From assembly GCF_004104075.1 (NCBI RefSeq), contig NZ_QOVK01000001.1, positions 186,001 to 250,000 on the forward strand: a stretch of DNA of 64,000 bases. Direction: 5' to 3'. A model generated the notes under the pieces. That model saw nothing but the letters and a program-made list of their open reading frames with translations. It did no database searches and had not been told where the DNA came from. This document shows positions 52,311 to 61,373 of the stretch, piece after piece; the first letter of the stretch is position 1, and the number at the start of each line of letters is the position of its first letter. A program made the translations under genes and the position numbers. The stretch is from Leeuwenhoekiella polynyae (lineage in GTDB: Bacteria > Bacteroidota > Bacteroidia > Flavobacteriales > Flavobacteriaceae).

Positions 52311-53353
52311 AGATAGCAGGAGTAGCTAAAGCAATACCACAATATCACCGGGAAACTCCAGATATTCTACCACTATTAGACGTTTGGCTTGCAGGTCAAG
52401 AAGAGCGATTTGTGCGCAAGGTTAAAAAGATTTTTACCAATGCAGCAGTAGATAAGCGCTACAGTATTATGGCTCCTGAAGAGGTTTTTACAGCAACTTC
52501 TTTTGAAGATAAAAATGATATTTACAGTCGTGAAGTCGTTAAATTGGGGGAGCAAGCTCTTACCGATGCTTTAAAGAAAACCGGTTGGGATGCGCAAAGT
52601 TTAGATTATATAATTACGGTGAGTTGTACCGGGATTATGATTCCTTCTCTGGATGCTTATCTCATTAATAAATTAAATTTAAGACAAGATATTACGCGAC
52701 TTCCCGTTACTGAAATGGGTTGCGCAGCAGGCATTAGTGGTATTTTATATGCGAACGATTTTTTGAAAGCCAATTCAGGTAAGCGGGCAGCGGTTATCGC
52801 GGTTGAAAGTCCTACAGCTACTTTTCAGCTTAATGATTATTCAATGGCAAATGTGGTGAGCGCAGCGATTTTTGGTGATGGTGGTGCTTGTGTTTTACTC
52901 TCTTCTAAAGAAGAAGATCAAGGTCCGCAAATAGTTGATACCGGTATGTACCACTTTTTTGATGCTGAAGAAATGATGGGCTTTAGGTTGACGAATACCG
53001 GACTGAAAATGATTTTAGATCCCAGTGTGCCAGAGACGATCGCTTCAAACTTTCCAGACATTATTGACCCATTTTTAGAGCGAAATGGTATAACTATAGC
53101 AGATGTAAATAATCTGGTATTTCATCCCGGTGGAAAAAAAATTGTTCAGACCGTTGAAGAGCTTTTTGGCAAACGCGGAAAAAATATAGAGGATACTAAA
53201 GAAGTTTTAAGGCTTTATGGCAATATGAGCAGCGTAACCGTGTTGTATGTTTTGGAGCGGTTTTTAAATCGAAAAATTCCTGCAGAAGATTACGGATTGA
53301 TGCTTAGTTTTGGTCCTGGCTTTTCGGCACAACGTATATTATTAAAATGGTAA
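52286..53353 (+). CDS. Type III polyketide synthase (chalcone/stilbene synthase family)
   Basis: A 355-residue homodimeric ketosynthase that extends an acyl-CoA with malonyl-CoA and cyclises it on its own. With the ATG at 52286 as start (52262 is possible), the catalytic triad is C146 in EMGCAAG, H280 in VFHPGGKKI and N313 in YGNMSSVT. VSCTGIMIPSLD is also typical of the bacterial branch, as is the C-terminal GLMLSFGPGFSAQ. Bacterial relatives make alkylresorcinols, alkylpyrones or tetrahydroxynaphthalene; the starter chain cannot be inferred. Overlaps both neighbours, so expression is tightly coupled. Confidence 0.93.
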   Translation: MDSRKKAVKIAGVAKAIPQYHRETPDILPLLDVWLAGQEERFVRKVKKIFTNAAVDKRYSIMAPEEVFTATSFEDKNDIYSREVVKLGEQALTDALKKTGWDAQSLDYIITVSCTGIMIPSLDAYLINKLNLRQDITRLPVTEMGCAAGISGILYANDFLKANSGKRAAVIAVESPTATFQLNDYSMANVVSAAIFGDGGACVLLSSKEEDQGPQIVDTGMYHFFDAEEMMGFRLTNTGLKMILDPSVPETIASNFPDIIDPFLERNGITIADVNNLVFHPGGKKIVQTVEELFGKRGKNIEDTKEVLRLYGNMSSVTVLYVLERFLNRKIPAEDYGLMLSFGPGFSAQRILLKW

Positions 53354-54156
53354 ATAACTTTGAATTTAATACAAAATCCGGTTCTAATTCCTGGGCACTT
53401 ATACTGGGCGGAAGCAGTGGTTTGGGCTTTGCATCTGCTCAAAAGTTAGCAAAAAAGGGTTTAAATATCTGCATCATTCACCGCACGCGCCGAAGCAAAC
53501 TCAGAGAATTTGAATCAATTTGCGAATCGTTAAGAAGTGATGGTGTTGAGGTAGCAGCATTCAATAAAGATGCGATGAGTGCAGATACTGTTGCAGAGCT
53601 GATTCAATTTTTTAAAGATAATAATGCTGAAATTTTAGTGCTTTTACACAGTATTGCAAAGGGGAATTTAAAACCTATCTATTCAGAAAAAGCAGAAGAA
53701 GCAACCTTGACCGGTAAAGACTTTTTACTAACTGCCGAAGCTATGGCGGTAAGTTTATACGACTGGGCAAGCGCTTTCGCGAAAGCAAAACTATTTAAGG
53801 AAAACGGGAGAATTCTCACATTTACCAGTGAGGGCAGTACAAAACCTTTACCCAATTACGCAGCAGTTTCAGCAGCAAAAGCCGCGCTGGAAGCCATTGT
53901 AAGAAGTCTGGCATTTGAGCTAGCACCCTTAAAGATAACTGCAAATTGTATACAAGCAGGAGTAACAGATACTGAGAGTTTACAACTTATACCAGGTAGT
54001 GCCGTTTTAATAGAACAAGCTTTATCACGCAACCCCCAAAAAAGATTAACGACTGCTCAAGATGTGGCTAACGTGGTGTATTTATTGAGCAAGCCCGAAG
54101 CGAGCTGGATAAATGGAGCTGTAATTCCGGTAGATGGCGGAGAACATTTGAGATAA
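53347..54156 (+). CDS. Enoyl-reductase-like SDR of the type III PKS operon
   Basis: A 269-residue short-chain dehydrogenase whose ATG overlaps the polyketide synthase gene by 7 bp. The Rossmann motif is GGSSGLG (21-27). The active site reads Y171-x6-K178 (NYAAVSAAKAA), the spacing of FabI/FabL enoyl-ACP reductases, not the Y-x3-K of ordinary SDRs. HSIAKG near 101 matches the FabI/FabL HSIA block. It may reduce a double bond in the starter, chain or ring of the product, or supply reduced acyl chains. Last gene of the operon. Confidence 0.85.
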   Translation: MVNNFEFNTKSGSNSWALILGGSSGLGFASAQKLAKKGLNICIIHRTRRSKLREFESICESLRSDGVEVAAFNKDAMSADTVAELIQFFKDNNAEILVLLHSIAKGNLKPIYSEKAEEATLTGKDFLLTAEAMAVSLYDWASAFAKAKLFKENGRILTFTSEGSTKPLPNYAAVSAAKAALEAIVRSLAFELAPLKITANCIQAGVTDTESLQLIPGSAVLIEQALSRNPQKRLTTAQDVANVVYLLSKPEASWINGAVIPVDGGEHLR

Positions 54157-54183
54157 TTTACAACCAATTAATAGAGTTCAATA

Positions 54184-55203
54184 ATGAAGATTGATTTACG
54201 TAGTGATACCGTTACAAAACCAACCCCAGGAATGTTAGATGCGATGATGAACGCAGAAGTGGGTGATGATGTATATAAAGAAGATCCCAGTGTCAATAAA
54301 CTGGAAAAACACATAGCAGAACTTTTTGGGATGGATTCTGCCTTGTATTTCCCTACTGGAAGTATGACCAATCAAGCTGCAATTAAGATTCATACGCAAC
54401 CTGGCGAACAATTAATCGCAGATAAATTTGCACATGTTTACAACTATGAAGGCGGTGGTGTCTCGTTTAACAGTGGTGTTTCGTGTAAATTAATAGATGG
54501 GCACCGTGGTATGATTACGGCAGATCAGGTTGAAGAACAGATCAATCCGCCAGATTTTTATCACAGTCCCTTAACTTCTTTAGTTTGTTTAGAGAATACT
54601 ACCAACAAAGGCGGTGGAGCTTGTTATGATTTTAGAGAAATACTTAAAATAAGAAAAGTGTGTGATGACCACGGCTTAGGACTTCATTTAGATGGAGCTC
54701 GTTTATGGAACGCACTTGTTGTTACTGATGAGTCTCCTAAAGATTATGGTGCTGCTTTTGATACCATTTCGGTGTGTTTGTCAAAAGGCTTAGGGGCGCC
54801 TATGGGTTCTGTACTTGTGGGTAAAAAGGAGTTTATGGATAAAGCTATGCGCGTACGTAAAGTGCTGGGAGGTGGTATGCGTCAGGTAGGTTTTGCTGCA
54901 GCTGCAGGACTTTATGCTTTAGAGTATCACTGGCAACATATGGAGGAAGATCACAAACGCGCTCAGGAGCTTTCAGTCGCTCTAAATCAAATTAACGATG
55001 TCGCGCATGTAGAACCAGTTGAGACTAATATTTTGATCTTTAAACTTCGTGCAGATGTTGATGAGGCTCAATTCATAACCAAGCTAAAAGATGCTGATAT
55101 TCATATTAGCGCTTTAGGAAAAGGTAAACTGCGCATAGTAACGCATTATGATTACACTGCAGAAATGCATACTCATTTTTTAGAGTTTTTAAGTAAACTG
55201 TAG
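54184..55203 (+). CDS. ltaE: Low-specificity L-threonine aldolase (GntG family PLP aldolase)
   Basis: A PLP fold-type I aldolase of 339 residues, splitting threonine or allo-threonine to glycine and acetaldehyde. RSDTVTKPT at the start and the GDDVYKEDP block are signatures; GLGLHLDGARLWNA and the PLP lysine K201 in CLSKGLGAP complete the site. Length is normal. It lies 27 bp after the polyketide operon and may be read with it, but has no clear metabolic link. Cytosolic. Confidence 0.9.
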   Translation: MKIDLRSDTVTKPTPGMLDAMMNAEVGDDVYKEDPSVNKLEKHIAELFGMDSALYFPTGSMTNQAAIKIHTQPGEQLIADKFAHVYNYEGGGVSFNSGVSCKLIDGHRGMITADQVEEQINPPDFYHSPLTSLVCLENTTNKGGGACYDFREILKIRKVCDDHGLGLHLDGARLWNALVVTDESPKDYGAAFDTISVCLSKGLGAPMGSVLVGKKEFMDKAMRVRKVLGGGMRQVGFAAAAGLYALEYHWQHMEEDHKRAQELSVALNQINDVAHVEPVETNILIFKLRADVDEAQFITKLKDADIHISALGKGKLRIVTHYDYTAEMHTHFLEFLSKL

Positions 55204-55349
55204 TTTACTAACAGCCTTTACTTAAAAGTCAACATCTTATCTTTTAGGATAAATATGATGTTTTGATTAATGAAATCAGGTTCAAACTCCTTTAAATTAG
55301 CGATTTTTTAAAAATTTAAGATTTAATAGGAGTTTTTGAAGCTTAGTGC

Positions 55350-55378
55350 TTGATTTTCTTTACGGTATGCTATCTTAG
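55350..55378 (+). promoter_or_regulatory. Possible promoter of the transglutaminase operon
   Basis: TTG (55350-55352), 18 bp spacer, TATCTTAG (55371-55378), which keeps TAnnTT but not the final TG. It is the best candidate in the 230 bp gap 55204-55433, which otherwise shows only AT-rich sequence. Confidence 0.3.
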
Positions 55379-55433
55379 TGTATAGTTAACCCATTAGTGC
55401 TTTTGTTCTAAAAATATTCAAAACCAGTTCTTT

Positions 55434-58400
55434 ATGGCTTTAAAAGTTGCGATCTCCCATAAAACGAAATATAAATATGACAAACGTATTTCGCTTTCTC
55501 CGCATATTTTCAGATTGCGTCCTGCACCACACAGTAGAACTCCTATTGAAGCGTATTCTTTAAAGATCACACCTGAAAATCATTTTTTTAACTGGCAACA
55601 GGACCCTTTTGGTAACTATCTGGCTCGTGTGGTTTTTCCTGAAAAGACAGACGAACTTTCTATAGATGTTGAAATATTAGCCGATTTAAAAACAATAAAT
55701 CCGTTTGATTTTTTTGTTGAGGAAGCGGTTGAAGATTTTCCATTTAAATACAAAGAATCTTTAAAAAAGGAATTATTGCCGTATCTGGAAATTACAGATG
55801 ACGGTCCGTTGCTTAAAGAGTTTCTAAAAACCATAGACGTTTCAGAACAGCTTACTATTTATTTTTTAATAGGTATCAATCGTCATATTAATGAATATTT
55901 AAATTATACCGTTCGTATGGAACCGGGGGTTCAAACCTGTGAAGAAACCCTAGATAAAAAATTAGGTTCTTGTCGGGATTTTGCTTGGTTATTGGTACAA
56001 TCTCTACGGCATTTAGGTTTGGCAGCACGTTTTGTTTCGGGTTATTTAGTGCAATTAAAGTCTGATGAAAAATCCCTGGATGGTCCTTCTGGTCCAGAAG
56101 AAGATTTTACAGATTTGCATGCTTGGGCAGAAGTCTATATTCCCGGAGCAGGATGGATTGGGTTAGATTCTACTTCTGGTCTTTTAGCCGGAGAAGGGCA
56201 TATTCCGCTAGCGTGTACGCCTTCGTTTGAAAGTGCAGCACCCGTAACTGGTTTTTCTGACCCTGCAGAAACGGAGTTTGAATTTGACAATTCGGTGACG
56301 CGTATTTTTGAATCTCCGCGTGTTACAAAACCCTATACAGAAAATCAGTGGAACGAGATTTATAATCTGGGTTTTGAAGTTGAAAAAGAATTACAAGCGG
56401 GTGATGTGCGTCTTACAATGGGAGGGGAGCCCACATTTGTATCTATTGATGATATGGAGTCTGAACAGTGGAATACCGCTGCAGACGGACCAGAAAAACG
56501 TAAACTTTCTGAAGATTTATCAATCCGACTATTACACAAATTTGCAAGCGGCGGAATGTTTCATCACGCTCAGGGGAAATGGTATCCCGGCGAACCTATT
56601 CCGCGTTGGTCTATAGGTATCCATTGGCGTAAAGATGGTTTACCGCTTTGGAAAGATGAAAGCCTTATGGCTTCTTTCAATAAAGAGTATGATTTAAAGG
56701 AAGGTATTTCTAAGAAGTTTCTACAAGAATTGGCAATTAATCTAGGGATTCGTCTGGAGTATATTATGCCCGCCTATGAAGATGTGTTCTATTTTATGTG
56801 GGAAGAGGGCAGGTTACCGGTAGATGTAGATCCTATGAAAGGAGATGATACGGTTACTTCGGTACGCAACCGCTTGAATAAAATATTAAAACAAGGACTA
56901 GATAAAAAGATAGGGCACGTTTTACCTTTAGCAAACATTCAAGGGAAATGGGTTACCAATCCGTGGAAATTTAGGCAAAATAATTTGTTTTTAATTCCGG
57001 GGAATTCACCTGTGGGGCTTCGGTTACCGCTCAATTCGTTAATTGAAGATCCTGAAGTGGCAACACAACCTATTGCAGACCCAGATCTTTTTGATAAGCG
57101 CAAGCCTTTTGGCCCCCACGGGGAAGCTTTAGAAAAACGTAAAGCTTCCGCCAAAGCGAAAACAAAAAACGGAAAGGTTGATTATAATGCCGATAAAAAA
57201 GAGAAAAATCCGTTTGCACGTACAGCAATTTGTGCTGAGGTTCGCGATAAAAAACTCTACCTGTTTTTACCGCCTTTAGACGATGCTGAAACATTTATAG
57301 ATTTAATTGCATCTATAGAAGCTACTGCAAAACAACTGAATACACCTGTACTTATAGAAGGCTATGAACCTCCAAGAGACAATCGCTTAGAAGTATTGAA
57401 AGTAACACCAGATCCGGGTGTTATTGAGGTAAATGTGCACCCTGCTAAAAACTGGGATGAGCTTACTAAAAATACGTTAACGCTTTATGAAGAAGCAAAA
57501 AAGAGTCGTTTGGGTACCGAAAAGTTTATGCTTGATGGCAAACATACCGGCACCGGTGGAGGAAATCATGTGACTTTAGGAGGTGTTAGTCCGGCAGATA
57601 GTCCGTTACTGCGCAGACCAGATTTATTGCGCAGTTTATTAACCTTCTGGCAGCATCACCCGGGACTTTCCTATTTATTTTCCGGCGGATTTATAGGTTC
57701 TACCAGTCAGGCACCGCGTATTGATGAAGGAAGACAAGAAAATTTATACGAGTTGGAGATCGCTTTCAATCAAATTCCTGAAGATGAAGATGTGCCGTTT
57801 TGGTTAACCGATCGTTTGTTTAGACATTTATTAACCGATATAACCGGAAATACCCACCGTGCAGAATTTTGTATCGATAAATTATACAGTCCCGATTCTT
57901 CTTCTGGAAGATTGGGTATTTTAGAACTGAGAGCCTTTGATATGCCACCACATGCTCAAATGAGTTTGATGCAAATGTTACTGGTGCGTACATTGGTTTC
58001 CTGGTTTTGGAATGAGCCGTATAAGCATACATTAACCCGATGGGGAACACAGCTGCATGACAAATTTTTAATGGAGCATTATGTGCGGGAAGATATCAAA
58101 GATATTGTGGAGCAACTCAATGCAGCAGGATATCCATTCAAAGTAGATTGGTTTGATCCGTTCTTTGAGTTCCGTTTTCCATTGTATGGAATGGTAGCTA
58201 TCAAAGATATGAATGTAGAATTGCGCGCTGCTATTGAACCATGGAATGTGCTGGGTGAAGAAATGACCGGTGGCGGAACTTCCCGTTACGTTGATTCTTC
58301 ATTAGAGCGTGTGCAAATTAAAGTTTCAAACTTTAATGACGAGCGATATGTTCTCACGTGTAACGGTGTCAAAGTACAATTGAGTAATACGGGTGTAAAA

Positions 58401-58790
58401 GGAGAGTATGTTGCAGGAGTACGTTACAAAGCCTGGCAACCTTGGTCTGCACTGCACCCTACCATTCCGGTAGACACACCGTTGGTTTTTGATATTGTAG
58501 ATTTATGGAATCAACGTTCTATAGGAGGTTGTACCTATTTTGTATCGCATCCGGGAGGACGTTCATATGAGACGCATCCTATTAATAGTCTGGAAGCAGA
58601 GTCTAGAAGAATTAATCGCTTCTGGGATATGGGGCATACTCAAGGTAATTTGGTCTATACTGAAAAAGAACCTGATAGTAGATTGGTAGGGCGTTCATTA
58701 AAATCCACAACTTCAGAAAAAACATTTAATTTTAAAGAGATTCCGGTAAATCCAGAATTTCCACATTTACTAGATTTACGGAAGAAATAA
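55434..58790 (+). CDS. Transglutaminase-like protein with DUF2126 domain
   Basis: A 1118-residue protein: bacterial transglutaminase N-terminal beta domain (1-95), transglutaminase core with the triad C180 (GSCRDFA), H229 (LHAWAE) and D245 (GLDSTSG), and DUF2126 from about 310 to 1110 (LTMGGEPTFVS, LLHKFASGGMFHHAQGKWYPGEPIPRW, GTGGGNHVTLGG, SHPGGRSYETHP). DUF2126 resembles amidoligase folds by family prediction. No signal peptide, so cytosolic. It should make or cut amide bonds on an unknown peptide or metabolite. First gene of a three-gene operon with the ATP-grasp gene 18 bp downstream. Confidence 0.9.
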   Translation: MALKVAISHKTKYKYDKRISLSPHIFRLRPAPHSRTPIEAYSLKITPENHFFNWQQDPFGNYLARVVFPEKTDELSIDVEILADLKTINPFDFFVEEAVEDFPFKYKESLKKELLPYLEITDDGPLLKEFLKTIDVSEQLTIYFLIGINRHINEYLNYTVRMEPGVQTCEETLDKKLGSCRDFAWLLVQSLRHLGLAARFVSGYLVQLKSDEKSLDGPSGPEEDFTDLHAWAEVYIPGAGWIGLDSTSGLLAGEGHIPLACTPSFESAAPVTGFSDPAETEFEFDNSVTRIFESPRVTKPYTENQWNEIYNLGFEVEKELQAGDVRLTMGGEPTFVSIDDMESEQWNTAADGPEKRKLSEDLSIRLLHKFASGGMFHHAQGKWYPGEPIPRWSIGIHWRKDGLPLWKDESLMASFNKEYDLKEGISKKFLQELAINLGIRLEYIMPAYEDVFYFMWEEGRLPVDVDPMKGDDTVTSVRNRLNKILKQGLDKKIGHVLPLANIQGKWVTNPWKFRQNNLFLIPGNSPVGLRLPLNSLIEDPEVATQPIADPDLFDKRKPFGPHGEALEKRKASAKAKTKNGKVDYNADKKEKNPFARTAICAEVRDKKLYLFLPPLDDAETFIDLIASIEATAKQLNTPVLIEGYEPPRDNRLEVLKVTPDPGVIEVNVHPAKNWDELTKNTLTLYEEAKKSRLGTEKFMLDGKHTGTGGGNHVTLGGVSPADSPLLRRPDLLRSLLTFWQHHPGLSYLFSGGFIGSTSQAPRIDEGRQENLYELEIAFNQIPEDEDVPFWLTDRLFRHLLTDITGNTHRAEFCIDKLYSPDSSSGRLGILELRAFDMPPHAQMSLMQMLLVRTLVSWFWNEPYKHTLTRWGTQLHDKFLMEHYVREDIKDIVEQLNAAGYPFKVDWFDPFFEFRFPLYGMVAIKDMNVELRAAIEPWNVLGEEMTGGGTSRYVDSSLERVQIKVSNFNDERYVLTCNGVKVQLSNTGVKGEYVAGVRYKAWQPWSALHPTIPVDTPLVFDIVDLWNQRSIGGCTYFVSHPGGRSYETHPINSLEAESRRINRFWDMGHTQGNLVYTEKEPDSRLVGRSLKSTTSEKTFNFKEIPVNPEFPHLLDLRKK

Positions 58791-58808
58791 TTATTTACAA
58801 CCCTGAAT

Positions 58809-61373
58809 ATGACGGTGGCTACTAATGCTTGGTTTACTAAGTATTTTACAGACTATACCTACGATGAGATGTTTACTCCAGATCTTAGCGTTAAAGAAGA
58901 CTGGCAAGAACTTTTAGAGAATTTTAAGCGCATAGGTATTGACGGTTTAACGCAGCGGCAGAATGATATCAACTGGCTGCTGGAGGAAAACGGGGTAACG
59001 TATAATGTTTATAACGATCCTAATGGCCTCAATAGACCTTGGAACCTCAATGTCGTGCCTTTTATTTTACAATCTGAAGAATGGCGACAAATAGAAAAAG
59101 GATTGAAACAACGTGCACACCTCTTAGATTTAGTTCTTAAAGATATTTATGGGGAGCGAAGACTCATCAAAGAAGGTATTGTACCGCATGAAGTGATATA
59201 TGGTCACAGAGGTTTCTTGAGACAGTGTGATAAAATCAACTATAAAATAGATAAGCATTTGTTGCTCTATGCTGCAGATCTTGCGCGGGGTAGTGATGGT
59301 AGAATGTGGGTGGTAAATGATCGTTCTCAGGCACCTTCTGGAATGGGGTATGCCTTAGAAAATAGAGCTACAGCAAACCGTGTTCTCGCAGATGTTTTTG
59401 CCGATATGAATATCAAGCGCCTTTCAGAGTTCTTTAAAGAGTTTAATGAGTTTCTTTTAGAGGTGTCTCCAGAGAAAATAGAAAATCCCAATATTGTAAT
59501 TCTTACACCGGGTTCACATAACGAGACTTATTTTGAACACGCTTATTTAGCCTCATTTCTAGGATATCCATTAGTGCAAGGGAATGATCTGGTAGTGCGA
59601 GATGGGTTCTTATTTATGAAATCGCTTAAAGGATTAAAACGCGTACACGTTGTGTTGCGTCGTGTAGATGATGTGTTTACAGATCCGCTTGAATTGCGTG
59701 AAGATTCGCATTTAGGAGTAGCCGGATTATTGGATGTAGTAAGAAGACAAAATGTAGCTGTGGTAAACCCTATTGGAAGTGGAGTTTTAGAAAACCCTGG
59801 ATTGATTCCTTTTATGCCGGCTATTTGTAAATTCTTTTTAAATGAGCAATTGCAACTTCCACAGATTGCATCCTGGTGGTGTGGTCAGGAAAAGGAGAAG
59901 AAATACGTACTTGAAAATCTGTCTAATCTGGTTGTAAAACCCATAGACCGTACGAATAGAGAGCATATTCATTTTGGATCTCTGATGTCTGAACAAGAAT
60001 TAGAAAATCTTAAGAAAGAAATAATTAAAAAGCCTTATCACTTTGTAGCTCAGGAGCGCATTAGTTTTTCTACCACTCCTAACTATAGCAAAGGCACTTT
60101 TGAACCCCGAAATATGGTTGCCCGCACATTTACTATGGCTGGTAAAAATGGTTATAATGTGATGCCGGGAGGTTTAGTTCGTGTCGCTCCAGAACGCGGA
60201 AAACTACGGGTTTCTAATCAGCGTGGAGGTACGAGTAAAGATTTTTGGATCATAGGTGATTCTAAAAATGAAGAGCGTCAAAACTATAGTTGGAACCGTA
60301 GGACTGCAGTTTCTGTGAGTGGTCTTGATGACCTTCCAAGTTTAACAGCTGAAAACCTGTATTGGGCAGGAAGATACGTGGGCCGTACATTGGTCAATGC
60401 ACGTTTTTTAAGAATGGTGCTCAAGCAAATGAACGCTCCTGACACAGTAGCTAATCAGCAGGCGTGTTCTGTAAAAATGAATGTTCTGTATAAAGCGGTA
60501 ACGCAAATGACGGGTACTTACCCCGGTTTTATGGATAAGGACAAAGCCGGGAATTTTGCGATTGATAATCCGTTGAAGGAAATTATCGCAGTTGTTCTTG
60601 ATAAAAATAAACAGGGAAGTCTTGCTAACACCATGATGATGTTTAGCAATTCGTATTATTCAATAAGAAATTTATGGAGCAGTGACATGTGGCGTGTTTT
60701 TGAGAATATTCAAAAATTGTGGCGCAGTCTTGAGAATGAAAAAGATGTTACGGTAAACAAGATGATCAAAACCCTCAATCAGCTGATTACAAGACTGATT
60801 GCGTTTATGGGGCTTATTGAAGAAAGCATTATGGTAGAGCAAGGATTATTGCTTTACTTCATAGGTCTTCAGTTGGAACAAAGTATGCTCACGATTACAA
60901 AATGCCGTTCGTTACTGGTTATAAAACAATCTGGTCAAACCGAATACGAGGTTTTAGAATCCCTGTTGAGTAGCCACGAAAGTCTAAATATTTACAGATA
61001 CAGTTACCGTTCTTTTATACGAGTAGAGCCGGTGATCAGTCTGCTTTTAATGGACTTGAAATACCCGAGATCGCTTACCTTTTTATTAGGTCGTTTGCAA
61101 AAAGATATCGCCAGATTACCCCATTCTAAAAAATCTGATACGCTGATGCAATACGAGAAGAACGTATTTGAAGCATTTTCCAGCCTGAGACTTGCTAACT
61201 CAGAAGAGCTTGCAGTAGTGGGGGGGGAGAACACTCTCATTCGGGAAGATCTTGATACATTATTAGAAAAACTAAGTGATTTGCTTTTTGAAACTTCTCA
61301 ATCAATATCTAATACCTATTTCAACCATACCTATAAGCAAAGTCAATTAGTAGATCAAAACTTCCCCTTATAA
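58809..61373 (+). CDS. Circularly permuted type 2 ATP-grasp and alpha-E domain fusion
   Basis: An 854-residue fusion. About 75-475 is the circularly permuted ATP-grasp (IYGERRLIKEGIVPHEVIYGH, LTPGSHNETYFEHAYLASFLGYPLVQGNDL, LVRVAPERGKLRVSNQRGG). About 500-840 is the helical alpha-E domain (ENLYWAGRYVGRTLVNARFLRMVL, YSIRNLWSSDMWRVFE, YRSFIRVEPVISLLLMD). Many genomes keep these as two genes. ATP-grasp enzymes join a carboxylate to an amine through an acyl phosphate; the substrate here is unknown. It is flanked and coupled (TAATG) to transglutaminase genes on both sides. Confidence 0.9.
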   Translation: MTVATNAWFTKYFTDYTYDEMFTPDLSVKEDWQELLENFKRIGIDGLTQRQNDINWLLEENGVTYNVYNDPNGLNRPWNLNVVPFILQSEEWRQIEKGLKQRAHLLDLVLKDIYGERRLIKEGIVPHEVIYGHRGFLRQCDKINYKIDKHLLLYAADLARGSDGRMWVVNDRSQAPSGMGYALENRATANRVLADVFADMNIKRLSEFFKEFNEFLLEVSPEKIENPNIVILTPGSHNETYFEHAYLASFLGYPLVQGNDLVVRDGFLFMKSLKGLKRVHVVLRRVDDVFTDPLELREDSHLGVAGLLDVVRRQNVAVVNPIGSGVLENPGLIPFMPAICKFFLNEQLQLPQIASWWCGQEKEKKYVLENLSNLVVKPIDRTNREHIHFGSLMSEQELENLKKEIIKKPYHFVAQERISFSTTPNYSKGTFEPRNMVARTFTMAGKNGYNVMPGGLVRVAPERGKLRVSNQRGGTSKDFWIIGDSKNEERQNYSWNRRTAVSVSGLDDLPSLTAENLYWAGRYVGRTLVNARFLRMVLKQMNAPDTVANQQACSVKMNVLYKAVTQMTGTYPGFMDKDKAGNFAIDNPLKEIIAVVLDKNKQGSLANTMMMFSNSYYSIRNLWSSDMWRVFENIQKLWRSLENEKDVTVNKMIKTLNQLITRLIAFMGLIEESIMVEQGLLLYFIGLQLEQSMLTITKCRSLLVIKQSGQTEYEVLESLLSSHESLNIYRYSYRSFIRVEPVISLLLMDLKYPRSLTFLLGRLQKDIARLPHSKKSDTLMQYEKNVFEAFSSLRLANSEELAVVGGENTLIREDLDTLLEKLSDLLFETSQSISNTYFNHTYKQSQLVDQNFPL

